From Doryteuthis pealeii (taxonomy: Eukaryota > Mollusca > Cephalopoda > Myopsida > Loliginidae): a stretch of DNA of 64,000 bases. Of the stretch, positions 23,751-35,353 are shown piece after piece. The notes under the pieces are model-generated. The model was not told where the DNA came from and made no database searches. It was given only the letters and a program-made list of their open reading frames with translations. How positions within the stretch are numbered: the first letter of the stretch is position 1; each line of letters starts with the position of its first letter. The translations under genes and the position numbers were made by a program. The DNA lies in the NCBI GenBank assembly GCA_023376005.1, contig CM042179.1, positions 21,452,393 to 21,516,392 of the forward strand, given 5' to 3'.

Positions 23751-23982
23751 AGTAAGTTAAGTCATCAAGGCGACTTATGTCAGTATCAGCCAGACAGTGA
23801 AGGAGTCTATCCCCTTTTCACTAGACCAAGGAGATTGATTTTGCATCTGAGGGGGAGCGCCACACCTACCATCAGCTCCTCACTTTACCGCACAGACCCC
23901 TGTGCTACTCATATGCTGAGTTGGCGAGGGTCGGTATCAAACCAGGAACCTTGCGATTCCTAGGCAAGTGCTTCACCGACTG
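23751..23982 (-). mobile_element. SINE1 copy
   Basis: The order is complete, from the GTAAGTTAAGTC tail to GGTGAAGCACTTGCC on the minus strand. The A-box end is lost. Confidence 0.85.
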
Positions 23983-24317
23983 CACAAAGATTTCCCTATA
24001 TTGACTTTCACTTTTAAGAAACCTTACAAATTCAGCATTTACAAATTCACAGAAATCCATTAATACTAAAGTAAAAACCAATTCCCAAGTCATTTGGTTG
24101 ATGGCAAAGTATACTTCTTATAAATTAGTTTAAACTAGTTTAGTGAAAGTCAAGAGACTGAAAATGAAAGAGTAAATTTTAATTCACTTACCAGTCATAT
24201 TAATTAACTCAATATTAAGTAGCTCAAAACCAGGCCATATCATTTAAACTATTTTCACAATATTTTGAGAATTCACATCAACATATCAGCAAGCAATGCA
24301 AAAAGTAGTTATTTATT

Positions 24318-24425
24318 TAGCTTAGTTTAGATGTGGCACAAGACCAGAAGTATAAGGCACCCAGTGAGAATCAAACTCACTAACAATGCTCTACCAATCT
24401 AGCTTACTGAGCATGTGAGGTAATA
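24318..24425 (-). mobile_element. SINE6-like fragment
   Basis: On the minus strand it contains TTGGTAGAGCATTGTTAGTG, GAGTTTGATTCTCACTGGG and TATACTTCTGGTCTTGTG. The last block is shared with 26408-26545. Confidence 0.55.
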
Positions 24426-24429
24426 AGTA

Positions 24430-24670
24430 GTAAATTCGTAGAGGTGGCCAAAAGACAGCATTGGTCAGACAGCGAGTCTTTCCCCTTTTCACTAACACTA
24501 GACCAAAGAGATTTTTTTTACATCTGAGGTGGGGCGCCACACCTACCATCAGCTCCTTACTTTACCACACAGATCCCTGTGCTACTCATATGCTGAGTTG
24601 GCGAGGGCTGGTATCAAACCAGGAACCTTGTGGTTCTTATTTAGACACTCTACCAACTGAGCTAAACCGG
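24430..24670 (-). mobile_element. SINE1 copy
   Basis: The head reads TAGCTCAGTTGGTAGAGTG on the minus strand. The body is typical except for small deletions near the tail. The 114-codon frame across it is an artefact. Confidence 0.88.
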
Positions 24671-24861
24671 AAATATTATCCTACATTTTTATTTCCCCAA
24701 AACCTGTTGCTTTTTTTTTGGGGGGGGAGGGGGCTATTTTCAGAAAATGTTAGTTTTACTGTATATGTCATATGTTATTTGATCATAACAGCAGAGACAG
24801 GTTAAGTTTGTCAGACAGCACAGAATGAGGACAAACCAGAGCACAACTGTGTAAGTACATA

Positions 24862-24993
24862 TTTACCACCACCCTCTACACAAGCAGGATATGACATTAG
24901 GTCAATTTCTTAAGCAGATTTTGACAGGTTTGCATTCAGAGTTTTCCTTCTCCTAGACTGGTTACCTAACCAAGGTGAAAGAGCCTAGTCTGC
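24862..24993 (-). mobile_element. SINE2 3' half
   Basis: Only the 3' half is present, from AGACTAGGCTCTTTCACC to the ATGTCATATCCTGCTTGTG tail on the minus strand. Confidence 0.8.
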
Positions 24994-25186
24994 CCACAAC
25001 TGTTTAAGTAATCAATTTTATAATTTAAAAAATAATGTATGATCAAAAAGTATCAAAATTGAAGCTTTTGAATTTTTAAAAATTTAAATATTCAAAATTC
25101 TAAATTCAAATGAAAATGTATGCACAGCAGAGCATCTTTTATAATAAAGTGATGATGTCTAGACTTCATCTTAACTGCTGTATCAG

Positions 25187-25437
25187 TTTTTTTTTTTTTT
25201 TTTTTTTTTTTTAAATATTAGTAAGCCAGTTTTTTTTTTAAATATTAGTAAGCCAGGTTTTTTTTTAAATATTAGTAAGACAGTTTTTTTTTAAATTATA
25301 AGCCAGTTTTTTTTTTAAATATTAGTAAACCAGCAGTTTTTTTTTTAAATATTAGTTTTTTTTTAAATATTAGGAAGCCAGTTTTTTTTTTTAAATATTA
25401 GGAAGCCAGTTTTTTTTTAAAATATTAGTAAGACAGT
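25187..25437. repeat. Poly(T)-rich minisatellite
   Basis: About nine irregular units of 24-30 bp have the form CAGTTTTTTTTTAAATATTA plus GTAAGC. Unit length varies through the T run. Confidence 0.85.
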
Positions 25438-25599
25438 TTTGACACTTTTTTAATTAAATGTTTTTGATGAAACACAGGATTGTGCAAGTAGCTCCATGAA
25501 ACTTTTTCTTCTTTACCTAAACTGAAAATTCATCTGAAAAGTAAGATTTTAAGGTTAAATTGAACTTAACGGACCTAAATTCCATCACTGTATGTCACA

Positions 25600-25860
25600 C
25601 TGCCAAAAGAAAAAAATACTAAAAATCAGGGCATTAACCAAATTTAATGAATTTTTCAGTGTTGATACATTAATGAATAAACAATATAATGCACCAGTTA
25701 TTTTATTTAAAAACCTACATTTTTTCAGGTCAGTTAACTTTTAACCATGTATCTCTGAATAATTATGATGAATGATAAGATAAGTCTGTTTTGAAGAAAA
25801 TTAATGACACATTCATTGTTCTTTTCTATCTTGTCTCTAGAAGGAAAAAATAGAGGGGGA
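25600..25860 (+). mobile_element. TAGG element fragment
   Basis: Matches the left arm of the 10556 and 37953 elements: AAAAATCAGGGCATTAAC, TTTTTCAGTGTTGATAC and TTTTCAGGTCAGTTAAC. The right end is missing. Confidence 0.65.
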
Positions 25861-25901
25861 CAAATAAATATTTAACTTAACAGGTCTTTGTTGAAAGGGG
25901 G

Positions 25902-26378
25902 GTGCAAAAAAGAAGTGAGTCCAATGCTTTCTCGCAGGCTAAAACACCGACTTCATCGTCGTCGTCACAATCATTAGCAGCTAATATCGCAACACTCGTT
26001 ACTGCCGTCACCCCACTTCTGGGTGTTGCCTTCTACTTATACACCGTTTCCCCTATCATCCAGGTGTCTGTGCCCCACACACGGGACGGTCAACCCAATC
26101 CCAGCTGCCAGAATGCTTGCAGCTATCATCCGGGCATCTGGCGCTCACATACGGGACTGTGGCATCTCGACTCTGGGGCCAGCGCCAATGTGTCGCCCTT
26201 TCGCATTCTGAAGGATGCAGCTTCGACTCTAGGTCAGTCCTACATGCCAAGCAAAGCCAAGCCCGCTTCCCTCAAGAATACGGCAAGCCTTCACGCCCGC
26301 CACTCACCTCGTGTTCTCTGTCACACCATGTTGTGTAGGTTTCTTCTCTCAGTACAGTTTCAGTCTGGCTACTCTTGA
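25902..26378 (+). other. GC-richer open frame, 158 codons, uncertain
   Basis: This block is clearly richer in G and C than its flanks and stays open from 25902 to 26378. A diverged direct repeat is present (CTATCATCCAGGTGTCTG and CTATCATCCGGGCATCTG, about 78 bp apart). The phrase LWHLDSGASANVSPF resembles the aspartic-protease start of copia-type polyproteins. The rest shows no known domain, and another frame is also open. It may be a TE fragment; I do not call a host gene. Confidence 0.3.
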
Positions 26379-26407
26379 AACATACTTCTTATATCTTGAG
26401 GACATTC

Positions 26408-26545
26408 CATCATGGTGTAATGGTTAAGAAAGCTAGTCTTGAAGAACCATTACAACTTAATAGTGAGTTTAATCCTTGCTAGATGTCTCATACTTCTGGC
26501 CTTTTGTCACATTATACCTGTGTTGAACGGGTTGTGTGATTACCT
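26408..26545 (+). mobile_element. SINE6 copy
   Basis: The tRNA-like head has A box TGGTGTAATGGTTAAG and B box GAGTTTAATCCTTGC. The body has GATGTCTCATACTTCTGGC. Its order matches 46467-46600. Confidence 0.75.
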
Positions 26546-26848
26546 ACCTCTTATACCTTGTTATTACCTTGCTTGAGGACTCTTCTAATAATGAATCATG
26601 ATTTTTTTTTAAATCTGATATCCCTTATACATTGCAGTGCAGATGGAAAATGGTAACCATCATTTTATTAACAACTTTAGTCTTCCAAGACTGCAATACC
26701 GATAATGATTATATGCTACAGTATGATAGAGTAGAAATTTAAAAGTAACAGTTATTCTGATTTTACGGGGCTTTGAATTTTCACTGACCTAATAAGATAG
26801 TGAAAAGAAGTAAGGGACTACATAACATTTTTATTTGGACATTCAGAA

Positions 26849-27070
26849 AGTAAAGTTGATGGAGTGGCCTATTGTCAATATCAGCCAGACTGTGAGGGAG
26901 TCTATCCCCTTTTTACAAATACTTGACCAGGGAGATTGTTTTTGCATCTGAGGTGTAATGCCAAACCTACCATCAACTCTCCACTTTACTATACAGATCC
27001 AATCAGTGCTATTCATGTGTTGATTTAGCAAGGACCGGTATTGAACTTGGAACCTTGTAGTTCCAAGATG
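26849..27070 (-). mobile_element. SINE1 copy, diverged
   Basis: TCAATATCAGCCAGACTGTG, TTTTTGCATCTGAGGTG and ACCGGTATTGAACTTGG follow the SINE1 order. Confidence 0.85.
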
Positions 27071-27251
27071 GATAATGACCAATATTCTTAATTCTTAATT
27101 CTCCTAAACACTGATCTCACTGATTTTAGTATATATTTAACAAAGTATATATTAAAGATTGTTTAAAATCAGAAAAAAACATCAAATGATGATTTAGTAA
27201 TGATAAAGTTTTAACTTTGAATGAATTATTGTTTCTTACATTGAACATTAG

Positions 27252-27517
27252 GGGCTGGGTTAGCTCAGTCAGTAGAGTGTTCAGCTAGAAACCACAAGGT
27301 TCCTAGTTAGATACCGGTCCTCGCCAACTCAGCGTATGAGTAGCACAGGGATCTGTGCGGTAAAGTAAGGAGCTGATGGTAGGTGTGGCGCTCCACCTCA
27401 GATGCTAAAACAATCTCCTTCGTCTTGCGTTATTGAAAAGGGGATACTCCCTCGCTGACTGGCTGATACCGACTTTAGGCTGCCCCAATGACTTACTTTA
27501 CTTACTTACATTAAACA
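27252..27517 (+). mobile_element. SINE1 copy, full length on the plus strand
   Basis: The head GGGTTAGCTCAGTCAGTAGA, B-box region TAGATACCGGTCC, body and ACTTACTTTACTTACTTAC tail are all readable. It is a good reference copy of the family. Confidence 0.92.
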
Positions 27518-27565
27518 TAATTCAAAATTTAAGCAAAACGAAGTAAAAAAAAAGAAAAAAATTGA

Positions 27566-27891
27566 CCATATTTGACGGTATATAGGATGCGCTTTTTTCC
27601 CAAAATTTTGGCCCTGCATCTTATACATCGAAGGTGAAGTTTGAAGTCTTATTATTATTAATTTTATTATTATTATTATTTCCTGCTATTGAGATGTCTT
27701 GTGTATGCTTATTGCTTGCCTGTACTGCCAATTTTCTTTTATACAGCTATATTTCTGCTTGTGTAATGCACAGCTAGACTGTTTTCAACAATATATGCTT
27801 AAATATACTAAAAACATTTTTCCTGAATCTGACCTGCTGAAATGGGGGTGCGTCTTATATGACCTTGCACCTAATATGCCGTCAAATACGG
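27566..27891. mobile_element. Short TIR element
   Basis: The left end CCATATTTGACGGTATATAG and the inverse of the right end CCGTATTTGACGGCATATTA match over about 25 bp. Interior motifs TGCGCTTTTTTCCC and GGTGCGTCTTATATG lie near the two ends. No TSD is obvious, and there is no transposase. Confidence 0.65.
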
Positions 27892-28622
27892 TAAGTCCTG
27901 GGTATTGCAAATAGGTGGATCCATTAAGTTCATGACAGAGGATTACAGGACATAGATGCAATTAAAAATAGTTTATGTTGTAAAAATTAGCATAAAAGAT
28001 TAGTTCAGATAACATTCACAGTGTGGGTGCAATTAATTTGGAGGGTGGGGCAATAGACCAATATAAGTCAGTAGATAAAATAAGAATGAATGGATTGCAA
28101 GAAAGAAAAAGTAAAGAAAAACAGGCTCAGAGGTTTAACAATAAATGAAAAAAAAAGGAAGTTAAAAAATAAAAATCCTGACAAAATAATGATTGGAACA
28201 GTATAGTGTGAGACGGTTTAGAAGATTTTTACACATAATTAGTTTATTTTCTCACACATCTCTCACCTCCTGAAAATGTTTGCTAATGGTGTATGTGCAT
28301 AATAGTGAATGACATTTAGTCCAAACAGGTTTTCCCTGTTACACAAAATGAACAATTCAAAGTTCGTTATACTCCTAGCTTAGTCATGATGTTCTTAATA
28401 AATTGAAGAAACTAATTTGTGTGTCTTATCTACATACAAATACCTACCTATCTACTTTGAAAACTTATACTTGATTGAGTCATATTAATATTTACATAAG
28501 GTGTGCTATATTTTCTTAGTGTACATTGTATCTAGTAGGTGTACTTTATTGTATATTCTTTAAAGTTTTATTGTGGATTATATTCAATCATTTCTAATTA
28601 TACAAGACAGACTTTTTTTTTT

Positions 28623-29023
28623 AGTGGAGTCACGTGGTGTAATGGTTATCATCATAGGAAATGGAGACAACAAAAAGAGTTCAGTGCTCTTCCAATATGT
28701 GATCTACTATTCATGGCATGTGATCTACTAGGAAAAAAGAAGTTAGGGTTAGGGTTTAGGGTTAGTTTAATGGGAAAATAATGGGTAGTTCATGGGTAGA
28801 TCACATATTGGAATGTAAACAACTCGGTAGATCACATATTGGAAGAACACCAATAGTTCAAATCCCAAATGCAAATGTTTGCATTTCACAATCTTAATAC
28901 CCTTGGGAAAGGTATGAATCCATCTTTTCTCTCTCCAGCTATGGGTAAATAGCAGGACAGATGTGGCCCTTTAACCTTGGTCTGGCAACCAATCTAGGAG
29001 AATGAAAATTCTGAATTCAGACC
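28623..29023 (+). mobile_element. SINE2 copy interrupted at the B box
   Basis: The head GTGGTGTAATGGTTATCATC is followed by the foldback insertion at 28684-28854. The SINE then resumes with AGTTCAAATCCC, the body, and the AATTCTGAATTCAGACC region. Confidence 0.88.
28684..28854. mobile_element. Foldback element with TTAGGG core
   Basis: The arms GTGCTCTTCCAATATGTGAT and ATCACATATTGGAAGAACAC are inverted copies of about 24 bp. Between them lies GTTAGGGTTAGGGTTTAGGG. AGTTCA occurs on both sides (28678-28683 and 28855-28860) and may be the TSD, though the right arm stops 4 bp before it. The element is non-coding. Confidence 0.75.
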
Positions 29024-29627
29024 AAAGGAGTTCTCTTTTCATTAGTCAAAAAAAAGGTTCTTTTTTTAAATTTATTATCTTATTCCTATTTATTATAACA
29101 AGTAAACATTTAATGAAATATTTTCTATAACATCAATTCTTGTTTATATTAAAATATTACTTTGTCTATACCTATGAGTAATCAAGCAAAATTCCTATAC
29201 CAAAAACCTCAAATGCCCTGGATTTAAAACCAAGGTTGACTTTCTCTGCTTTGATAGAACAAGCCTCACCTACAATGTACACAATTAAATCCTAAAAGAT
29301 TTGTAACAATACCATTCTACTAAGATCTCCATTTATTAAAAAAAAAAAAAGAAGAAAACCCAGTAATCTACCTGTATACAATATATCACCATTCAAATAA
29401 TATTTACATAAGGTGTGCACTTGCATCAAACAATGACCTTCTGAAACCGGTTTATAAAAGGATGTAAAGTACTCACCAATTTTACTTATCATTAATGTTT
29501 TATTTATTTATTTCAAATGCAACAAAAATAAAGTTCATATTTTTCTCAATAGAAATTAATTACATTGGAAAAAAAAACAAAAAAAATCTAATTGATTTTA
29601 TATAAAAGTATATCTATTTCTCTGAAT

Positions 29628-29810
29628 GTTTGAGATGAGACTTGATAATTAGTATTATCTGCGTTATTCGGACTATTGTCCTCATCTTCATTGTTATCTG
29701 TACAAGGTTCCCAAGTCTGAAAAGGTTCCCAAGTCCGAGAAGAAATACCTGAAGAAGGCCGGAGGGCACATCAGCTGAAACATTGTACAGATAATACTAA
29801 AAGTATATAT
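29628..29810 (+). mobile_element. SINE4 3' fragment
   Basis: Contains GGTTCCCAAGTCTGAAAAGG, CCTGAAGAAGGCCGGAGGGC and GCTGAAACATTGTACAG as in the other SINE4 copies. The head is absent. Confidence 0.65.
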
Positions 29811-29864
29811 ATCTGTCTATATATAAAATATGATTGTTTTTTAATGAATGAAATAAACATTTGT

Positions 29865-29912
<48 letters not shown>

Positions 29913-29976
29913 ATCTGATTTTGAACATGTAAATGCAATCAGCACAATATCCAAATTTCCTGGGTAGTAAGTTTGG

Positions 29977-30474
29977 TAATTTATGAGGAAGTGCGTCCTG
30001 GTCTCCTGCCTCAAAAATTGCTACCCGGTGACTATCAAAATAACAACCCCAGCTCGTCGTAATTCTTGTTTATTTATCATAATTTGTCGTAATTCTTGTT
30101 TAGATATGAAGATGGATATATAGTTTGGAATAGACTGAGGTAGATAGATAGATAAACAAACAAAATAATATAGATAGATATTAACAAATGGAGATAGATA
30201 TTTTCAACAAGTAAATGTATTTGTGGGGGGGTCGCTTCTTTTTTTGTCGTAATTCTTGTTTATTTAAACTAAAAACAAGACATTAAACAAACATGAATAA
30301 AAAAAAATCTTAGTATTTAAAGTAATATAGATAAATATGAACAAATTGAGATAGATAGATAGATAGATATGAAGATGAATAGTTTTGATTAGACTGAGCT
30401 GGGTCATTATTTTAATAGCCACCGGGTAGCAATTTTTGAGGCAGAGATTGGGACGCACTTCCTCATAAATTACC
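29977..30474. mobile_element. TIR element with perfect 8-bp TSD GTAAGTTT
   Basis: Inverted ends of about 75 bp start GGTAATTTATGAGGAAGTGC. GTAAGTTT lies at 29969-29976 and 30475-30482. The interior carries GATA repeats and three copies of TGTCGTAATTCTTGTTTA. It is non-autonomous. Its GGTAATTT terminus is shared with the element at 55883-56336. Confidence 0.88.
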
Positions 30475-30550
30475 GTAAGTTTTTAAAAGATTTGTTTAAT
30501 GCATTTGAGTTAACCAATGATATCACTGAAATGTAATTGTGAGTATGTTT

Positions 30551-30793
30551 ATAAGTAAGTAATTTGGCGGGGTGGCCTAATGCCGGTATCAGCCATACAG
30601 CAAGGGAGTATCCCCTTTTCACCAGCGCTAGACCAAGGAGATTATTTTAGTATCTGAGGTGGAGCGTCACACCTACCATCAGCTTCTCACTTTACTGCAC
30701 AGATCTCTGTGCTACTCATACATTGAGATGGCAAGGGCCAGTATTGAACTAGGAACCTTGTGATTCCTAGGCAGACGCTCTAACGACTGAGCT
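30551..30793 (-). mobile_element. SINE1 copy
   Basis: Full order is present, from the GTAAGTAATTTGGC tail to CAGCTCAGTCGTTAGAGCG on the minus strand. Confidence 0.9.
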
Positions 30794-30799
30794 GTGAAA

Positions 30800-32318
30800 A
30801 CTACCTTAAAATTAGTGTTTTCCTACTAAGATATATTTCATGTGCAATACAATATACAGTTTATCAGAAAATCATACATTTATTTAACAAATGAAATTGC
30901 TTTAATTTTAATAATACTCTTAGAAGAATCAAAAACAAATATTGGTTTTTTGGTTGGTTTTGAAGGCTATAAACAACTTTAAATGTTTTCAAAACATTTT
31001 TTCATATAATTTCAAATATCATGGTAGACATATTAAGTCTACATAATCTTTTAAAAGGTAAACTTGTATTTATATATATGAAAGAAAGATTCTATATATC
31101 TGTATGTTTGTTTGTACAATAACTGTGCACACCTTTCAAAAGAAAATTGGTGGAGACCAGCAAAAATCAAAGTTCAATAAAAACCCACAACCTATTTTTT
31201 GTCCAAGAGGTGGTCAAAAAACTTTCTCTCATTTTCCATAAAAAAAGCTAAACTGAACATATATGGGTATAAACTAATGATATATAAAAAAAAATAAAAT
31301 AAAAAATAAAAAACGATTAAAGATAAAACAAATTGATAAAGGGTAAAACAAAATAAAAAGCAAATAAAACTAAAAGAGATGAAAGAAAAAATACAAACAA
31401 TAAAAATAAACTACTTAAAAAAATATATAATAAGATATAATAAACAAATATATAAAAAAATAATTTGTATTAATCTATATATAAATATAGATAAGGGATT
31501 TATTCTTAACATGTTAAAACCTGCACAATAATAATATAATGCAAGATATTTTTTATCTAATATATATCAAGATATGATAAAGTATAAACTTTTCTATGAT
31601 AATATACACTTGCCCATCAATAAAAGTGAAATTGGTTTTGAGTCAATTCAGCTAACAGGAGTTATAAATAATTTTGAGTATGCTAACTTGTAAAAACTTG
31701 TAAAATTATCTCCCTTGTCTTTCACTTGAAATCAAATCAAGACAAAAACAAGTAAGTAATACATTAATGTTGCATTGCTAAAAGAATGACAAATGAGAAC
31801 AGTAAAAATTAAATAATGTTCTTTTTTTTTTTTTTCTTTAATAAATAAACAAGATGAAACTCTATTCCAATATAGATTTTACTAAGATCCACTTCTAAGT
31901 AAAAATAAACAAATAAAATAAATTAGTTCATTTAGAAGGAATTTATTAGCAAACACTTTTCTTATTATACTGTTATACATGATTTTATTCCCTCCAGACA
32001 GGTATCCCTTCTAGCATGAAAATAAAATTAATTTGGAAATTTAACCTGATTAGCAAAAATAAAAGTGACTCTGACAAAACTTGTATTGGGGTTTTCTCTC
32101 TGTAATAAAAGTTAAAATTCAATGAATTTTGTTGGAAAATATCAGATATTATTAAAATATTACATGGGCATAAGTACAAATTCAAAATATTTTTGTCTCA
32201 ATCATATATATATATGTGTGTGTGTGTGTATCAAATGTTGCTACAATGTTTTTCTTGTAGTAGCATTAGTAATTAATCCAAAAAGTGGTCAATATATTTC
32301 ATAAAATATAGAGCATTT
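30800..32318. other. AT-rich DNA without recognised features
   Basis: A long A/T-rich stretch has no ORF above background. The frames at 31985-32185 and 32122-32304 have no recognisable domain. Confidence 0.5.
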
Positions 32319-32449
32319 ATAGTTGTAGAAAAATTTTTTTTTCTCTCTACCACAGTTTCGGTGTTCAAGGTACACCTTTTTCAGGAGAATGTTCTCCTGA
32401 AGGTGTATCTTGAATACTGATACCGTGGTAGAGAGAAAAAATTTTCTAC

Positions 32450-32455
<6 letters not shown>
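32319..32455. repeat. Palindrome with a 2-nt loop, about 65-70-bp arms
   Basis: The arms begin ATAGTTGTAGAAAAATTTTT and meet at CAGGAGAATGTTCTCCTG. Like the 22686 palindrome, it is followed immediately by a TA microsatellite. Confidence 0.88.
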
Positions 32456-32490
<35 letters not shown>

Positions 32491-32757
32491 AAGATGAAAC
32501 CGGAAGTGAATCCGACAATATGTTGAAAAAATGAATAAAGGAAAGAAAGTATAGAATGGATAATATAGGATATTTTAATGAATATTATTTATACGTGTTT
32601 CGGTCAGGAGTTTATCCATGTGTACATTATTCAAACTATTATTATTTTTAAATAACCAAATGAAATGAAATAATAATAATAATAGAAAAAATGTAGAAAA
32701 ATGTTCTGCACACAAAGAAAATTCGACCTTCATCAGAGTAAATCCTTATTTGAAATG

Positions 32758-32790
<33 letters not shown>

Positions 32791-33022
32791 CACTCATACA
32801 AGTGTGTAAAATATATTGTCTTGTCATTCCTTTACTTATCTGAAGATCAGACTCATGAAATAATAGGAAGATGATTTTTAATTTTGATATTAACTTAATA
32901 ATGCTTTACCTATTGAGCATTTTTTTAGTTTTTATTGTGGTCTTTACATATAACTTTATTCATTTCTTTTAAAAACATAAAATATATATATATACACACA
33001 TCTATATATAAGCAATATAGTT
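32456..33022. other. AT microsatellites and unclassified sequence
   Basis: TA tracts lie at about 32456-32487 and 32763-32790. Between them, GTGAATCCGACAATATG resembles the left flank of the element at 49531. Confidence 0.5.
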
Positions 33023-33296
33023 GGAGGTGTATGGTGTAATGGTTACAGTTGTAGGAAATGGACACATCAACCAGAGTTCAAATCCTGAACAAAGCTGTTT
33101 GCATTTTTACATAGCACTAATACCCTTAGGAAAAGTATGAATCCAACAACTCTCCCTATAGCTATCGGTAAATAGTAGGACAATGGGTAGGCAACCAGTC
33201 TAAGAGAAGGAAAACTCTGAATTCAAACCTGTTAAACTCCGCTTAACAAATTGACCTTGTGTCACATCCTGTTTGTGTAGAGGGGTTGGGTAAATA
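33023..33296 (+). mobile_element. SINE2 copy
   Basis: Complete head (ATGGTGTAATGGTTACAG), B box GAGTTCAAATCC, body and tail TTGTGTCACATCCTGTTTGT, running into an AAATA/TA-rich tract. Confidence 0.92.
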
Positions 33297-33838
33297 TAAA
33301 TATGAATACATAATAAATAAATAAATAAATATGTATATAATATATATATATATATAAGCAGTAGGATACCTAAATTAAAAACACAGTATGCTAGTAATAG
33401 TTTCCCATATTAACAATCATCACCCAATACTACATTGAAAAAGAACCCAGTCCTACAAGTTAAGATGAAATTTTAGGACATAAAACCAATATGAAACAGA
33501 ACAAGAATTACATTAGAAAAGACAAAAAAAAAAAAAGAAGTCTATGGAATAAAATAATTTCCATTTTTTTCTAAATTCTAACATTGAGCTTTTAGATTTT
33601 AAATTATGGATTTAATTTTTTTCCCCCCATTGAACATATTTTCATTTCATTAAGTAAAAATCACTTTCATATATGCTGTCATTCCATTAATCAGCTTTTG
33701 ATTATACATAAAACTAGATTATTGATTTTTAATTTTTATTGTTAAACATTTTTAAATTATTATGATGCTGTGGTAAATAGTGTAACAAAAAGTTTTTACT
33801 ACACGAATTACCACATTCAAAAAAGATAAATATTAGTT

Positions 33839-34252
33839 TAACTAGTACAAAATAAAAAACACCCTCCTGGCGATGTAAAAATAGATTTTTGAAACATATT
33901 ACTTGAGGGGTGAGTGTAAAAAATTCAATGTCAGCGAGTTTGTACCTTAAGTAAGTAAAATCATCAAATTCATTAAAGGATTAAAAAATAAAACAATTTG
34001 AAATGTAAACTTTAAATATGTATTAGAATAAAACAAACTATATATAGATATATAATACCGGTCATGTATTTATTAAAACTTGTTTTAAAAAACAATGAGG
34101 ACTGTTAATGCTGCATGTTCAAATTTTGAGTGTATTTATTCAATAAATACTCTCAAAATTTTATTCTATGTTATGACAATTTTGGGTAATGTGACGTAAG
34201 CAGTGACGTAATTTTTGTTACAGACAAAAACCGGAAGCGAATCTCCATTAAC
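33839..34252 (+). mobile_element. TGACGTAA repeat family, copy C
   Basis: From AACTAGTACAAAATAAAA to CGAATCTCCATTA this is nearly identical to the reverse complement of 53572-53957. GTGACGTAAGCAGTGACGTA lies near its right end. A local hairpin (TTTTGAGTGTATTTATTC / AATAAATACTCTCAAAA) lies at about 34124-34161 and is specific to this copy. Confidence 0.85.
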
Positions 34253-34689
34253 TTGCAGGACCTGTGGATATACCACAGTATGATAATTTAATTCATTATA
34301 ACGTTTGATATCTTTACTTAAGAGCTATTACGAAATAGTTCAATATGTAAAAGGTATAATAATCTTGATTTAACTCTTTCACTTTTTCTTAAAAGGGGGT
34401 TGTAAAATATTTACATTAATTTGCCAATAAAAATCTGTGGGGGGGGAGGGGTATTTAAAATATCTACATTAATTTGCTGACAAAGAAGTGACTAAAAAAA
34501 GACTTGGAAAATATCTAAGTTTCTCCAGAAATTCACCTGATGCTGGCTTGCCAAAACATAGCATAAATGGTGGCAGGGACGACATAAGATCAAAATTACC
34601 AAAATATATTCTGTAATTCAAAATTTCAATATTTCCAATAAAACAAAAATGTAACTTCTTTTCTTTGTTTTTTTTTTCAATTCATTTTA

Positions 34690-34915
34690 ATTTTACGTTG
34701 AAATTATTTTCATACTTTAATAAACTTTCATACTTTAATTATTTTCATACTTTAAAAAAATTTCATAATTTAATTATTTTCATGCTTTAATAAACTTTTT
34801 ATACTTTAATAAACTCTCAACTTTAAACTTTAATAAACTTTTATACTTTAATAAACTTTCAACTTTTTATACTTTAATAAACTTTCATACTTTAATTATT
34901 TTCATACTTTAATAA
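34690..34915. repeat. Irregular tandem repeat
   Basis: About a dozen short units of the form TTTCATACTTTAATAAAC or TTTCATACTTTAATTATT. Confidence 0.85.
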
Positions 34916-34950
34916 ACCAAACTTAATTATCTTTCTGAATAAGTAAAAAA

Positions 34951-35147
34951 AAGTAAAGTCATCAGGATGGCCCGAAGTCGGTATCAGCCAGTGAGGGAGT
35001 CTATTCCCTTTTCACTAGCACTAGCCCAAGGAGATTATTTTGGCGTCTGAGTTGGAGCACCACAGTGTGCTACTCATATGCTGCAAGGGCCGGTAATAAA
35101 CCAGGAATCTTGAGGTTCGCAGCCGGACACTCTACCAACTGAGCTAA
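34951..35147 (-). mobile_element. SINE1 copy with internal deletion
   Basis: The block between GGAGCACCACA and GTGTGCTACTCAT, which in other copies holds CATCAGCTCCTTACTTTACC, is missing. Head and tail are present. Confidence 0.85.
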
Positions 35148-35353
35148 ATAACAGGTTATAATATAAGATCAGTGAAATGACTTTAATATTGAGTAATGTT
35201 AGTCATGTTAAGTAAAATCTATTTAAAAAATAACTCCAAAAACATCTGCTTCCTCAATCAATCTTGTAGCATAGTAATTCCTGATGTTACACAAAAAAGT
35301 AATTTTTATAGATTTATTAATTGGATTTTTTGTTTATAGATTCTTATTGCAAT

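Noticed and set aside
24461..24805. A 114-codon plus-strand frame
   Set aside because: It runs through a SINE1 copy read in the opposite sense.
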